From: Alistipes shahii WAL 8301
Lineage (GTDB): Bacteria > Bacteroidota > Bacteroidia > Bacteroidales > Rikenellaceae
Length of the DNA: 64,000 bases
Direction of reading: 5' to 3'
Assembly (NCBI RefSeq): GCF_025145845.1
Contig: NZ_CP102253.1
Location: 3,658,001-3,722,000, forward strand
The notes under the pieces were generated by a model. It did no database searches, was not told the DNA's origin, and worked only from the letters and a program-made list of their open reading frames with translations. Within the stretch, counting starts at the first letter, position 1, and every line of letters starts with the position of its first letter. Positions 49,292 to 58,605 of the stretch are shown here, one piece after another. Position numbers and translations under genes: made by a program.

Positions 49292-50557
49292 ATGAAACTA
49301 TCACACGAGAAAATCGTGCAGCAGGCGGCCCGCGCCGGCCGCCGTACGCTACAACTCGGCGAAGAGGCGGGCGGCAGAATCCGCCGTCTGTCGAAACGCT
49401 CCTGGCTGATCCTGGCCGGAATAGCCGTATTGACTGTCGGAGGGCTTTGGTGGTGGCTGCGCCCCGAACCCGTAAAACCCATATTGCCCGTGGTCCAGGT
49501 CGAGCCTGCCGAAACCGACGACATCGAACTCTACGGCGAATACGTGGGACGCATCCGCGCCCAGCAGTTCGTCGAAATCCGCGCCCGGGTGGAGGGCTTC
49601 CTCGAAAAAATGCTTTTCGAGGAGGGAACCTACGTCAAGAAGGGGCAGCCGCTGTTCATCATCGACCCCAAGCTCTACGAAGCCCGGGTAAACAAGGCGA
49701 AGGCACAGCTGAACAAAGACAAGGCTCTGGAACTCAAGGCCGACCGCGACCTGAAACGCATCCGCCCGCTCTACGAGCAGAACGCCGCGAGCCAACTGGA
49801 CCTCGACAACGCCATCGCCTCCTACGAAAGCGCCACGGCCTCCGTGGCGATGAGCGAGGCCGACCTCACGCAGGCCGAAACCGCTTTGAGCTACACGACC
49901 GTCAGTTCGCCGCTGTCGGGCTATATTTCCGAGCGCAGCGTCGACATCGGCACGCTCGTAGGTCCCAACGGCAAATCGCTGCTGGCGACGGTGGTCAAGA
50001 GCGACACCGTGCGCGTGGACTTCAGCATGACGGGACTCGACTACCTCAAAAGCAAGGCCCGCAACGTCAACCTGGGTCAGAAGGACTCCACCCGCAAGTG
50101 GGACCCCTACATCACCATCACGCTGGCCGACAACACCCAGTATCCGCTGCGCGGACTGGTCGACTTCGCCGATCCGCAGGTCGACCCCGAAACGGGAACC
50201 TTCTCCGTGCGCGCCGAAATGGCCAACCCCGACCGCATTCTGCTGCCGGGACAGTTCACGAAGGTGCGCCTGCTGCTCGACGTGCGCGAAGACGCCACGG
50301 TCGTGCCGACCAAGTCGGTCGTCATCGAGAAGGGCGGCGCCTACATCTTCGTCATACGGCCCGACAGCATCGCCGAACGCCGTCTGATCGAACTCGGCCC
50401 CGAGGTCAACAACCGGGTGATCGTCGAACGCGGCGTCGTTCCCGGCGAGAAGATCGTCGTGGAGGGTTTCCACAAACTGACGCACGGCGACAAGGTCGCC
50501 CCCGTGCCGGTCCCCGAAAAAAGCAGTGCAACCGAGACGGAGGCGTCTGAAAAATAG
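49292..50557 (+). CDS. RND efflux periplasmic adaptor (MFP)
   Basis: The 421-residue protein is anchored by an N-terminal membrane helix (SWLILAGIAVLTVGGLWWWL, about 35-55) rather than a lipid. The lipoyl-like and hairpin regions follow (VEIRARVEGFLEKMLFEEGTYVKKGQPLF; a coiled-coil with LNKDKALELKADRDLKRIRPLYEQNAASQ; SYTTVSSPLSGYISER), then the beta-barrel and membrane-proximal domains (PETGTFSVRAEMANPDRILLPGQFTKVRL). It bridges the inner-membrane pump and the outer-membrane channel encoded next. The preceding 45-residue basic cytoplasmic tail is longer than usual. Confidence 0.94.
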   Translation: MKLSHEKIVQQAARAGRRTLQLGEEAGGRIRRLSKRSWLILAGIAVLTVGGLWWWLRPEPVKPILPVVQVEPAETDDIELYGEYVGRIRAQQFVEIRARVEGFLEKMLFEEGTYVKKGQPLFIIDPKLYEARVNKAKAQLNKDKALELKADRDLKRIRPLYEQNAASQLDLDNAIASYESATASVAMSEADLTQAETALSYTTVSSPLSGYISERSVDIGTLVGPNGKSLLATVVKSDTVRVDFSMTGLDYLKSKARNVNLGQKDSTRKWDPYITITLADNTQYPLRGLVDFADPQVDPETGTFSVRAEMANPDRILLPGQFTKVRLLLDVREDATVVPTKSVVIEKGGAYIFVIRPDSIAERRLIELGPEVNNRVIVERGVVPGEKIVVEGFHKLTHGDKVAPVPVPEKSSATETEASEK

Positions 50558-50563
50558 CGAGCC

Positions 50564-53500
50564 ATGAAATCGGATTTCTTTATCGACCGGCCCGTGTTTT
50601 CAACCGTCCTGTCGGTGGTCATCGTGATCGTCGGCCTGTTAGGACTGGTGATGCTCCCCGTGGACCAGTATCCGCGCATCGTGCCCCCGGTGGTCAAGAT
50701 CTCGGCCTCCTATCCGGGAGCCAGCGCCCAGACCGTGACGCAGGCCGTGGCGACGCCCATCGAACAGGAGCTGAACGGAACCCCCGGCATGCTCTACATG
50801 GAGTCGACGAGCAGCAACTCGGGAGGTTTCTCCGCCACCGTGACCTTCGACATCGACACAGACGCCGACCTGGCGGCCGTCGAGATTCAGAACCGCGTGA
50901 AGCAGGCCGAGGCGCGCCTCCCGGCCGAAGTCATCCAGAACGGCATCTCGGTCGAAAAGCAGGCTTCGAGCCGGCTGATGACCATCACGCTGCTGTCGAA
51001 CGACCCCAAGTTCGACGAAATATACCTTTCGAACTACGCCACGCTCAACGTGCTGGACATGTTGCGCCGCGTGAAGGGCGTCGGCAGCGTCTCGAACGTC
51101 GGCAGCCGCTACTACGCCATGCAGATATGGGTGCAGCCCGACCGGCTGGCCAACCTCGGGCTGACGGTGCAGGACCTGCAAAAGGCCCTCAAGGACCAGA
51201 ACCGCGAATCGGCGGCGGGCGTACTGGGCCAGCAGCCCATCACGGACCTCGACGTCACGATCCCGATCACCGCCCGCGGACGCCTTTCGTCGGTGGGCGA
51301 ATTCGAGGAGATCGTCGTCCGCGCCAACCCCGACGGATCGCTCATCCGCCTGCGCGACGTGGCGCGCATCTCGCTCGAAGCCTCGTCGTACAGCACCGAG
51401 AGCGGCATCAACGGCGGCAATGCGGCCGTGATGAACATCAACATGCTGCCGGGCGCCAACGCCATGGAGGTGGCGCGCTCGGTGCGCGAGACGATGGAGG
51501 AGATCAGCCGCAGCTTCCCCGAAGGCATCTCCTACAAGATACCGTTCGACATGACCTCCTACATCTCGCAGTCGATCAGGGAGGTCTACCACACGCTGTT
51601 CGAAGCCCTGCTGCTGGTGATCCTCGTGGTTTTCCTCTCGCTGCAAAACTGGCGCGCGACGCTCATCCCGACCATCGCCGTGCCGATCTCGCTGATCGGT
51701 ACGTTCGGCGTGATGCTGGCATTCGGATTCTCGCTCAACATGATGACCCTGCTGGGCCTGATCCTGGCCATCGGCATCGTCGTGGACGACGCCATCGTGG
51801 TGGTGGAGGCCGTCGAGCGCATTATGAACGAGGAGGGGCTATCGCCCTACGAAGCCACGAAAAAGGCCATGAGCGGACTGGGCAGCGCCATCATCGCCAC
51901 ATCGCTGGTGCTGTGCGCCGTGTTCGTTCCCGTGAGCTTCCTTTCGGGCATCACCGGCCAGCTCTACCGCCAGTTCACCATCACGATCGCCGTGTCGGTG
52001 CTGATCTCGACGTTCGTGGCCCTGACCCTCTCGCCGGCCCTCTGCGCCCTGATCCTGCGTCCCGATTCGGGCAAGCGGAAAAACCGCCTCTTCCGCCGCA
52101 TCAACATCTGGCTGGGCAGCGGAACGAAGTTCTACGAGCGGATGATCCGCGGCGGCGTGCGCCACTCGAAACGCATGCTGGCGCTGTTCGGACTGACTCT
52201 CGTGGCGCTGTGGGCGCTCAACAAGATCGTACCCCAGAGCTTCATGCCGCAGGAGGACCAGGGCTATTTCACCGTCGAGCTGGAACTTCCGGAAGGAGCC
52301 ACGCTCGAACGCACGCGCCGCGTGACAGACCGCGCCATGAAGTACCTGATGTCGCTCGAAGACGTGGAATATGTGCTCAACGTCACCGGATCAAGCCCCC
52401 GCGTGGGCACCAACCAGTCACGCAGCCAGTTGACGGTGATCCTCAAACCGTGGGAGGAGCGCAAAAGTTCGAACATCCGCCGGCTGATGAACGACATCCG
52501 CGAGGAGATGCGCCGTTATCCCGAAAGCAAGGTCTACCTCTCGACGCCGCCCGTCATTCCGGGACTGGGCGCCTCGGGCGGGTTCGAAATGGTGCTCGAA
52601 GCCCGCGGCAACGCCTCGTACGGCGACCTTCAGCGGGCCGTGGACACGCTGCTGCACTACGCCTCGAAGCGCAAGGAGCTGACGGGACTCTCGTCGTCGA
52701 TGCAGAGCGACATCCCGCAGCTCTATTTCGACGTGGACCGCGACAAGGCCCAGATGCTCGGCGTCCCGATGGCCGACATCTTCTCGACGATGAAGACCTT
52801 CACCGGATCGGTCTACGTCAACGACTTCAACATGTTCAACCGCATCTACCGCGTCTATATCCAGGCCGAAGCCCCGTACCGGGCGCAGCGGGAAAACCTC
52901 GGGCTGTTCTTCGTCCGGGGCGCCGACAAGGCGATGATTCCCATCACGGCGCTCGGCACGACCTCCTACACCACGGGACCGGGCACGATCCGCCGCTTCA
53001 ACATGTTCAACGCGGCGACCATCTCGGGCGAGGCGGCGCAGGGATACAGTTCGGGGCAGGCCATGGCCATACTCGAACAGATCGCACGCCGCCACCTGCC
53101 GTCGACGATCGGCGTCGAGTGGAGCGGACTTTCCTATCAGGAAAAGCACGTCAGCGGCCAGACGGGCTACGTGCTGGCGCTGGCCTTCCTCTTCGTCTTC
53201 CTGTTCCTCGCGGCGCAGTACGAGAGCTGGCTGATCCCCGTGGCGGTGATCCTCTCGCTGCCGATCGCCGGCATCGGCGCCTACCTGGGCAACTGGGCCT
53301 GCGGACTGGAGAACAACATCTATTTCCAGATCGGACTGGTGATGCTGGTGGGTCTGGTGGCCAAGAACGCCATCCTGATCGTCGAGTTCGCCAAGGACGA
53401 GGTCGAAAAGGGCCGCGACATCCTCACGGCCGTCATCCTGGCCGCGCGCCTGCGCTTCCGGCCCATCGTCATGACCTCGCTGGCCTTTATCCTCGGCATG

Positions 53501-53662
53501 CTACCGCTGGTCTTCGCCAGCGGACCCGGGTCGGCCAGCCGCCAGGGCATCGGCACGGGCGTTTTCTTCGGCATGCTCGTGGCGATCACCGTGGGCATCG
53601 TCTTCGTACCGCTCTTCTTCGTCTGGGTTTACAAACTGAAAGAAAAATGGACAACACGATGA
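50564..53662 (+). CDS. RND multidrug efflux pump (HAE1 type)
   Basis: The 1032-residue inner-membrane transporter has 12 predicted helices and the family motifs: FFIDRPVFSTVLSVVIVIVG at the start, NRVKQAEARLP, the helix-4 motif LAIGIVVDDAIVVVEAVERIM with the paired Asp proton-relay residues, and MLVGLVAKNAILIVEFAKDE in the second half. Size and order match AcrB/MexB-type pumps that export drugs, bile salts or dyes with proton influx. The start is 7 bp after the adaptor stop. The substrate cannot be told from sequence. Confidence 0.97.
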   Translation: MKSDFFIDRPVFSTVLSVVIVIVGLLGLVMLPVDQYPRIVPPVVKISASYPGASAQTVTQAVATPIEQELNGTPGMLYMESTSSNSGGFSATVTFDIDTDADLAAVEIQNRVKQAEARLPAEVIQNGISVEKQASSRLMTITLLSNDPKFDEIYLSNYATLNVLDMLRRVKGVGSVSNVGSRYYAMQIWVQPDRLANLGLTVQDLQKALKDQNRESAAGVLGQQPITDLDVTIPITARGRLSSVGEFEEIVVRANPDGSLIRLRDVARISLEASSYSTESGINGGNAAVMNINMLPGANAMEVARSVRETMEEISRSFPEGISYKIPFDMTSYISQSIREVYHTLFEALLLVILVVFLSLQNWRATLIPTIAVPISLIGTFGVMLAFGFSLNMMTLLGLILAIGIVVDDAIVVVEAVERIMNEEGLSPYEATKKAMSGLGSAIIATSLVLCAVFVPVSFLSGITGQLYRQFTITIAVSVLISTFVALTLSPALCALILRPDSGKRKNRLFRRINIWLGSGTKFYERMIRGGVRHSKRMLALFGLTLVALWALNKIVPQSFMPQEDQGYFTVELELPEGATLERTRRVTDRAMKYLMSLEDVEYVLNVTGSSPRVGTNQSRSQLTVILKPWEERKSSNIRRLMNDIREEMRRYPESKVYLSTPPVIPGLGASGGFEMVLEARGNASYGDLQRAVDTLLHYASKRKELTGLSSSMQSDIPQLYFDVDRDKAQMLGVPMADIFSTMKTFTGSVYVNDFNMFNRIYRVYIQAEAPYRAQRENLGLFFVRGADKAMIPITALGTTSYTTGPGTIRRFNMFNAATISGEAAQGYSSGQAMAILEQIARRHLPSTIGVEWSGLSYQEKHVSGQTGYVLALAFLFVFLFLAAQYESWLIPVAVILSLPIAGIGAYLGNWACGLENNIYFQIGLVMLVGLVAKNAILIVEFAKDEVEKGRDILTAVILAARLRFRPIVMTSLAFILGMLPLVFASGPGSASRQGIGTGVFFGMLVAITVGIVFVPLFFVWVYKLKEKWTTR

Positions 53663-55056
53663 AACGAAGCGCAACATATCTCCTCGGAGTGCTTCTGCTG
53701 CTCGCGGCGGGAAGCTGCTCCGTGCAGAAGAAGTGCAAGGCTCCGCAGCTCGACATGCCCGCGGAGATCGTCGCCGGGCAGAGCGACACGCTGACGCTGA
53801 GCGACCGGAAGTGGTGGGAGGTCTACACCGACACGACGCTCTGCCGGCTGATCGGCCGCACGCTCGACCGCAACCGCAACATGCTCTCGGCCGAAGCGCG
53901 CATCCGCCAGCTGGAGGAGCTTTACCGCGTAAGCAAGGCGGCCCGGCTGCCGTCGCTGGGCGGGCTGGCCGCTGCCGACTACGAGACCAACGACTACTAC
54001 GGCGAAGCGCACAAGGGCGACGCCGAGTTCGACGTGAAAGCCACCTTGAGTTGGGAGGCCGACCTGTGGGGCAACCTGCGCTGGGCCAAGCGCAAGGGCG
54101 CGGCCGAATACCTCGCCTCGGTCGAGGCGGCGCGCGCCATGCAGATGACGCTCGTGGCGGAGGTCGCCACGGCCTACTTCGAGCTGGTGGCTCTGGACCA
54201 CGAACTGGGCGTCGTACGCCGCACGGTGGAGACCCGCGAGGAGAGCGTGCGTCAGGCGAAACTGCGTTTCGAAGGAGGACTGACCTCCGAAACGGCCTAC
54301 CAGCAGGCGAAGGTTGAGCTGGCGAGCGCCTCGGCGCTGATTCCCGACCTCGAACTGCGCATCGCCCAGAAGGAGAACCAGATTTCGGTGCTCGCGGGCG
54401 ACTATCCCTCGCGCGTGGCGCGCTCGAAGATGGACATGAACGTCCGGATGCCCGACTCGCTGCCCGTGGGCCTTCCTTCGACGCTGCTGCAACGCCGTCC
54501 CGACGTGCGGCAGGCCGAGCAGAACCTCAAGGCGGCGATGGCCTCGGCGGGCATGGCCTATGCCGACCGGTTCCCGCGGCTGACGATCTCGCTGACGGGA
54601 GGGCTCGAAAACGACGCGCTCAAGGGACTCATCAATTCGCCCTTCTCCTACGCCGCCGGCAACCTCACCGCGCCGCTGTTCGCCTTCGGATCGAAGCGTG
54701 CGAAATACCGCGCGGCGCTGGCGGCCTACGACCAGGCGCGGCTGGCCTACGAACAGAAAGTGCTGGAGGTTTTCCGCGAAGTGAACGACGCCGTGACGGC
54801 CTACCGCAACATGCGCAGGACGGCCGAACTGAAATTCAACCTCAAGGAGGCGGCCCGGCAATACGTCGTGCTGGCCAAATTGCAGTATATCAACGGCGTG
54901 ATCCGCTACATCGACGTGCTCGACGCCCAGCGGAAGTTCTTCGACGCACAGGTCGAGGAGAGCAAGGCGGTGCGCAACGAGCACCTCGCGCTCGTGGGGT
55001 TGTACAAGGCCCTCGGGGGCGGGTGGCAGCCGTCGGATGCCGAAAAAAAGGGTTGA
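53659..55056 (+). CDS. Outer-membrane efflux channel lipoprotein (OprM/NodT family)
   Basis: The start is ATG 53659, overlapping the pump stop (ATGA). An ATG at 53647 adds four residues, and the frame is open far upstream inside the pump gene without meaning. The lipoprotein signal has LLLAAGSCSVQ. The 465-residue protein has the two OEP repeats of coiled-coil helices, with KWWEVYTDTTLCRLIGRTLDRN, LSWEADLWGNLRWAKRKGAAEY, LQRRPDVRQAEQNLKAAMA and RYIDVLDAQRKFFDAQ. It completes the tripartite pump. The final codons lie in a terminator hairpin shared with the Crp-type gene. Confidence 0.94.
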   Translation: MKRSATYLLGVLLLLAAGSCSVQKKCKAPQLDMPAEIVAGQSDTLTLSDRKWWEVYTDTTLCRLIGRTLDRNRNMLSAEARIRQLEELYRVSKAARLPSLGGLAAADYETNDYYGEAHKGDAEFDVKATLSWEADLWGNLRWAKRKGAAEYLASVEAARAMQMTLVAEVATAYFELVALDHELGVVRRTVETREESVRQAKLRFEGGLTSETAYQQAKVELASASALIPDLELRIAQKENQISVLAGDYPSRVARSKMDMNVRMPDSLPVGLPSTLLQRRPDVRQAEQNLKAAMASAGMAYADRFPRLTISLTGGLENDALKGLINSPFSYAAGNLTAPLFAFGSKRAKYRAALAAYDQARLAYEQKVLEVFREVNDAVTAYRNMRRTAELKFNLKEAARQYVVLAKLQYINGVIRYIDVLDAQRKFFDAQVEESKAVRNEHLALVGLYKALGGGWQPSDAEKKG

Positions 55057-55075
55057 CCGTGATGGTCAACCCTTT
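55047..55075. terminator. Bidirectional terminator overlapping two stop codons
   Basis: AAAGGGTTGACC and GGTCAACCCTTT form a 12-bp perfect stem with a 5-base loop. It includes the end of the channel gene (stop 55054-55056) and the end of the Crp-type gene (stop 55066-55068). Confidence 0.9.
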
Positions 55076-55644
55076 TTCTTCCCCAGTTTGGCCCGGATGC
55101 GGCTCAACGACTGCGGCGTGATCCAGAGGTAGGAGGCGATGTGCTTCAGCGGCACGTATTGCAGCAGTTCGGGGCTTTCCTCCATCAGCGTCCGGTAGCG
55201 CTCCTCGGCCCGCGGAGCGCCGCCCGAGAGCATCCAGTTTTCGAGCGCCAGGAACTGCTCCTCGAAAAGCCTCCTCCCGAAATTGGCCGCTCCGGCCGAT
55301 CGGGCGAAAAAGGCCTCCAGGTCGGCTTTGGAGATGCCGTAAAGTTCGGCGTCGCACATCGCCTCGATGGAGATTTTCGAAACCTCGTTGCCCACGTAAC
55401 CCCACGTCGAAAAGAGCGCCTCGCCCTCGCCGGCGAACCAGACCGAGACATCCGCGCCGTCGTCGAGATAGTGTCCCAGCCAGATGCCGCGGCTCACGAC
55501 GTAGAAATCGGAATTCCGCTCGCCCTGACGGACGACGCACTCCCCCTTGCAGAACACGCGCCGTTCCATCAGCCCGATCAGCCGCAGGCAGTCCGCCGCG
55601 GGCAGGTTGTATTTCCTGCTGAATTTCTCGATAAACGCCTCCAT
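55066..55644 (-). CDS. Crp/Fnr-family transcriptional regulator
   Basis: The 192-residue protein has a cyclic-nucleotide-binding-like domain (about 10-120: RRVFCKGECVVRQGERNSDFYVVSRGIWLG) and a C-terminal helix-turn-helix (about 150-190: PLKHIASYLWITPQSLSRIRAKL). The cNMP phosphate-binding signature is weak, so the effector is uncertain, as in many Bacteroidota members of this family. It converges on the efflux operon and precedes nothing on its strand. It may control the MATE gene just upstream (84 bp gap) or distant genes. Confidence 0.9.
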   Translation of the reverse strand: MEAFIEKFSRKYNLPAADCLRLIGLMERRVFCKGECVVRQGERNSDFYVVSRGIWLGHYLDDGADVSVWFAGEGEALFSTWGYVGNEVSKISIEAMCDAELYGISKADLEAFFARSAGAANFGRRLFEEQFLALENWMLSGGAPRAEERYRTLMEESPELLQYVPLKHIASYLWITPQSLSRIRAKLGKKKG

Positions 55645-55728
55645 GCCTTACAGGTTTGAGGCCGTAAAGATAGCACAAAAAACAAATTTCCGGCTTCGTT
55701 TCAGCGGCAAAGCCACGCTGCGACCCTT

Positions 55729-57081
55729 CTAAAACGCACTTTTTAAGCGGGTCCGCCCGTAAATCGCCGCAACGACCGCGAAGGTGAGCGCCTCGGCCAG
55801 CGGCACGGCCAGCCAGATGCCCTCCACACCCAACAGCAGGGGCAGACCGAAGAAACACGCCGCCATGAAGACGAATCCCCGCAGGACGGTCACGGCCATC
55901 GCCGGACGGGGCCGCTCGACGCTCTGGAAATAGCCGATCGAGACGATGTTCACCGCAAAGAAAACGAATCCCGAAGCGAACAACGGAAGCCCCCGGACGG
56001 CAATCGCACAGGCGGGGCAGGAGCTGTCGATGAACATGGCCACGATCCAGCGGCTGAACAGCGCCGTAAGGCCGAAGAACCCCAGTCCGGCCGCCACGGC
56101 CGTCAGGAGCGCCAACCGGAAGGCCTTGCGCACGCGCGCGCCGTTTCCCGCACCGAAATTGTAGCTCAAAATCGGCTGGGCCGACTGCCCGATGGCGTTG
56201 TAGACCATGAAGATGATTGGGAAGAAGTAGCAGGCGATGCTGAACGCCGCCACGCCGTCCTCGCCCAGATAGCGGATGAAAACGTAGTTCCCGGCGAACA
56301 TCATCATGGCGATGGCCCCCTCGCAGAGGAAGGTCGAAAGCCCCAGCCGGCACATGTAGCCCACATTGCGGAGGGTCAGGCGCATGCTCTTGCGGCTCGT
56401 CTTCACACGGCACAGGCGCACGACGTTGCGGCGGCGTCCCAAGTAGCCGAGGATCATCCCCGCACCCACGATATAACCGAGGCTCGTGGCCAGCGCCGCG
56501 CCCGTCATGCCCCAGCCGAGGATGAAGATGAAAACGTAGTCCAGCACGATGTTGATGACCGCCGGAACGGCGTTGCAAAGCATCGCGTAGTTGGGCGACC
56601 CGTCGAGCCGGATGAAGAACATGCCCGAGCTTAACAGCGCGCTGAAGGGCAGGAACGGCGCGAACCAGTGCATGTACTCCACGGCCAGCGGAAGGAGCCG
56701 TTCGGAGCTGCCCAGCAGCAGGGCCACCTCACGGGCGCAGGAAGTGATCAGGAAGCTGTACGCCGCCAGAAGGAGCGACGACACCGCAACGGCCTGCGTG
56801 ACGTTGATGCGCGCCGCCTTGACCTTCCCCTGCGCAAGGTGGATCGACGCCACGACCGACGCCCCGACGCCGAACATCAGTCCGACGCCCGTGCTGATGA
56901 GGAACAGCGGCGCGGTGATGTTGACGGCGGCCAGCGCGTCGCTGCCGATGCCGCGTCCCACGAAAATCCCGTCGGTGATCACGAAAACAGCCGAGAAAAC
57001 CATTCCCAGAACGGTGGGGATCAGCAGTTTCCGAAAAAGCTTCGGAATCTCCATGCTGCCGAAATCAATACTGTCTTTCAT
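55729..57081 (-). CDS. MATE-family multidrug/sodium antiporter
   Basis: The start is ATG 57081 (MKDSIDFGSMEIPKLFRKLLI); frame upstream is shared with a gene on the same strand but not coding. The 450-residue protein has 12 predicted helices in two related halves: IPTVLGMVFSAVFVITDGIFVGRGIG in the first, and YFFPIIFMVYNAIGQSAQPILSYNFGAGNG in the second. This is the DinF/NorM-like MATE pattern. It exports cationic drugs or metabolites with sodium or proton entry. A TATCTTTG box lies at 57102-57109. Confidence 0.94.
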   Translation of the reverse strand: MKDSIDFGSMEIPKLFRKLLIPTVLGMVFSAVFVITDGIFVGRGIGSDALAAVNITAPLFLISTGVGLMFGVGASVVASIHLAQGKVKAARINVTQAVAVSSLLLAAYSFLITSCAREVALLLGSSERLLPLAVEYMHWFAPFLPFSALLSSGMFFIRLDGSPNYAMLCNAVPAVINIVLDYVFIFILGWGMTGAALATSLGYIVGAGMILGYLGRRRNVVRLCRVKTSRKSMRLTLRNVGYMCRLGLSTFLCEGAIAMMMFAGNYVFIRYLGEDGVAAFSIACYFFPIIFMVYNAIGQSAQPILSYNFGAGNGARVRKAFRLALLTAVAAGLGFFGLTALFSRWIVAMFIDSSCPACAIAVRGLPLFASGFVFFAVNIVSIGYFQSVERPRPAMAVTVLRGFVFMAACFFGLPLLLGVEGIWLAVPLAEALTFAVVAAIYGRTRLKSAF

Positions 57082-57101
57082 CGCATTCGTTTTTTCGAGT
57101 G

Positions 57102-57109
57102 CAAAGATA
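57102..57109 (-). promoter_or_regulatory. Promoter -7 box for MATE gene
   Basis: TATCTTTG on the minus strand, 20 bp before the ATG at 57081. Confidence 0.6.
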
Positions 57110-57185
57110 CTCGCTTCCGGCCGGGCGAAAGTTAACATTTGGTAAAAAAAGCCCCTCCCGACGGGAGGGGCCTCGCAAGCCGGAA

Positions 57186-58592
57186 TCAGAGCGTACCCTG
57201 CTTGAGCTGCTCGACGAAACGGTCGATGCGCCGCAGTTGCTGCGGAATCTTGATCGACTGCGGGCAGTGCGACACGCATTGGTTGCAGCCGATGCAATGG
57301 CTCGCCTGCCGGAGTTTGGGAACCGAGCGGTCGTAACCGATGAGGAACGCCCGGCGGGCCTCCCGGTAGCCGGGGTCCTGCCGGTCCTTGGGCACATTGC
57401 CTTCGTTCACGCAGCGGTTGTAGTGGGCGAAGATCGCCGGGATGTCCAGCCCATAGGGGCAGGGCATGCAGTACTGACACTCGGTGCAGGGCACGGTGGG
57501 GTATTTGAGCATCAGCTGCGCGGTATCTTCGAGCAACGCCAGTTCCTCGCCGGTGCAGGGTTCGAGCGGCGAATAGGTGCGGATATTGTCCTGCAGGTGC
57601 TCCATGTAGGTCATACCGCTCAACACGGTCAGCACTCCGGGCCAGGAACCCGCGTAGCGGAAGGCCCACGAAGCGGTGCTCTCGGTCGGACGGCGCTCCT
57701 TGAGCCGTTCGACCAGATGGTCGTTCAGCCGCGAAAGGCGCCCGCCGAGCAGCGGCTCCATGATCACGGCCGGGATGCCGCGCTTCTCCAGCTCGCCGTA
57801 GAGATATTCGGCATTGACGTTTCTGTCCGAAGCATGCTTCCAGTCGACGTAGTTCATCTGGATCTGGACGAAATCCCACCGCGCCTCGCCGCTGTCGTGC
57901 ATGGCCAGCAGGTGGTCGAAGACCTTCTGATCGCCGTGGAACGACCACCCGAGGTTGCGGATGCGCCCGGCCTCGCGCTCGCGCAGCAGAAAGTCGAGCA
58001 CGCCGCAGTCGATAAAACGTTCGTTGAACGTCTCGATGCCCTTGTCGCCGCCCACAGCGTGCAGCAGATAGTAATCCAGATAATCCGTTTGCAAGTCGCG
58101 AAGCGACCGCCGGTACATCTCCTCCGAATCCTTGAATATCCGAGCGGGAGACATTCCCCGCCCTGCCATACGGTGATTGGACATCTTCGTGGCGATGAAC
58201 ACCTTCTCGCGCGGATGGCGTTTGAGGGCGATACCCGTCGATTTTTCGGAAAAGCCCTGTATGTAGACGGGGGCCGTGTCGAAATAGTTGACCCCGTGGG
58301 CGATGGCATAATCGACCAGCTAGTTGACGGCCTCCTGGTCGATCGGGTTGCCGTCGGCCGCCGGCGACTCCAGCAGGGGCCAGCGCATGCAGCCGTAGCC
58401 CAGCAGCGACACGCGGTCGCCCGTCGAGGGGCAGGTCCGGAAGGTCATCCGATCGGTCGGGACCTCACCCGCGGCGGCAGCGCTCGGCGCCGTACCTTTC
58501 GTCTTACAGCCGTAAAGCCCGGCCGTTGCGGCGGCCGCGCCGACACCGAACGTTTTGAGGAATTTCCGGCGGTCTATCTTTTTCTTCTCCAT
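57186..58592 (-). pseudogene. Tat-exported aldo/keto reductase with ferredoxin domain, split by an amber codon
   Basis: From ATG 58592 the frame gives a twin-arginine signal (KKKIDRRKFLKTFGVG), TCPSTGDRVSLLGYGCMRWP and the start of the TIM barrel, then a TAG at 58320-58322 (codon 91). In the same frame it continues with LVDYAIAHGVNYFDTAP and the rest of the barrel (SLRDLQTDYLDYYLLHAVGG, FSFH-like GWSFHGDQKV). It ends with a C-terminal ferredoxin-like domain (CTECQYCMPCPYGLDIP, HCIGCNQCVSHCPQSIKIPQ). Continuous homology across the stop shows one gene, 468 codons plus stop. The 58202 ATG could start a shorter product lacking the first strand and cofactor residues. Loss of function is likely unless the stop is suppressed or a sequencing error. 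Confidence 0.8.
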
Positions 58593-58605
58593 TTTTTTCT
58601 TGCGT

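Noticed and set aside
51127..53658. Very long open frame running through the RND pump gene into the channel gene
   Set aside because: It is a shadow frame of a GC-rich pump gene; only the part from 53659 has a signal peptide and channel motifs.
58320..58322. TAG as pyrrolysine or suppressed stop
   Set aside because: No pyl genes or context are seen; a point mutation or sequencing error is more likely.
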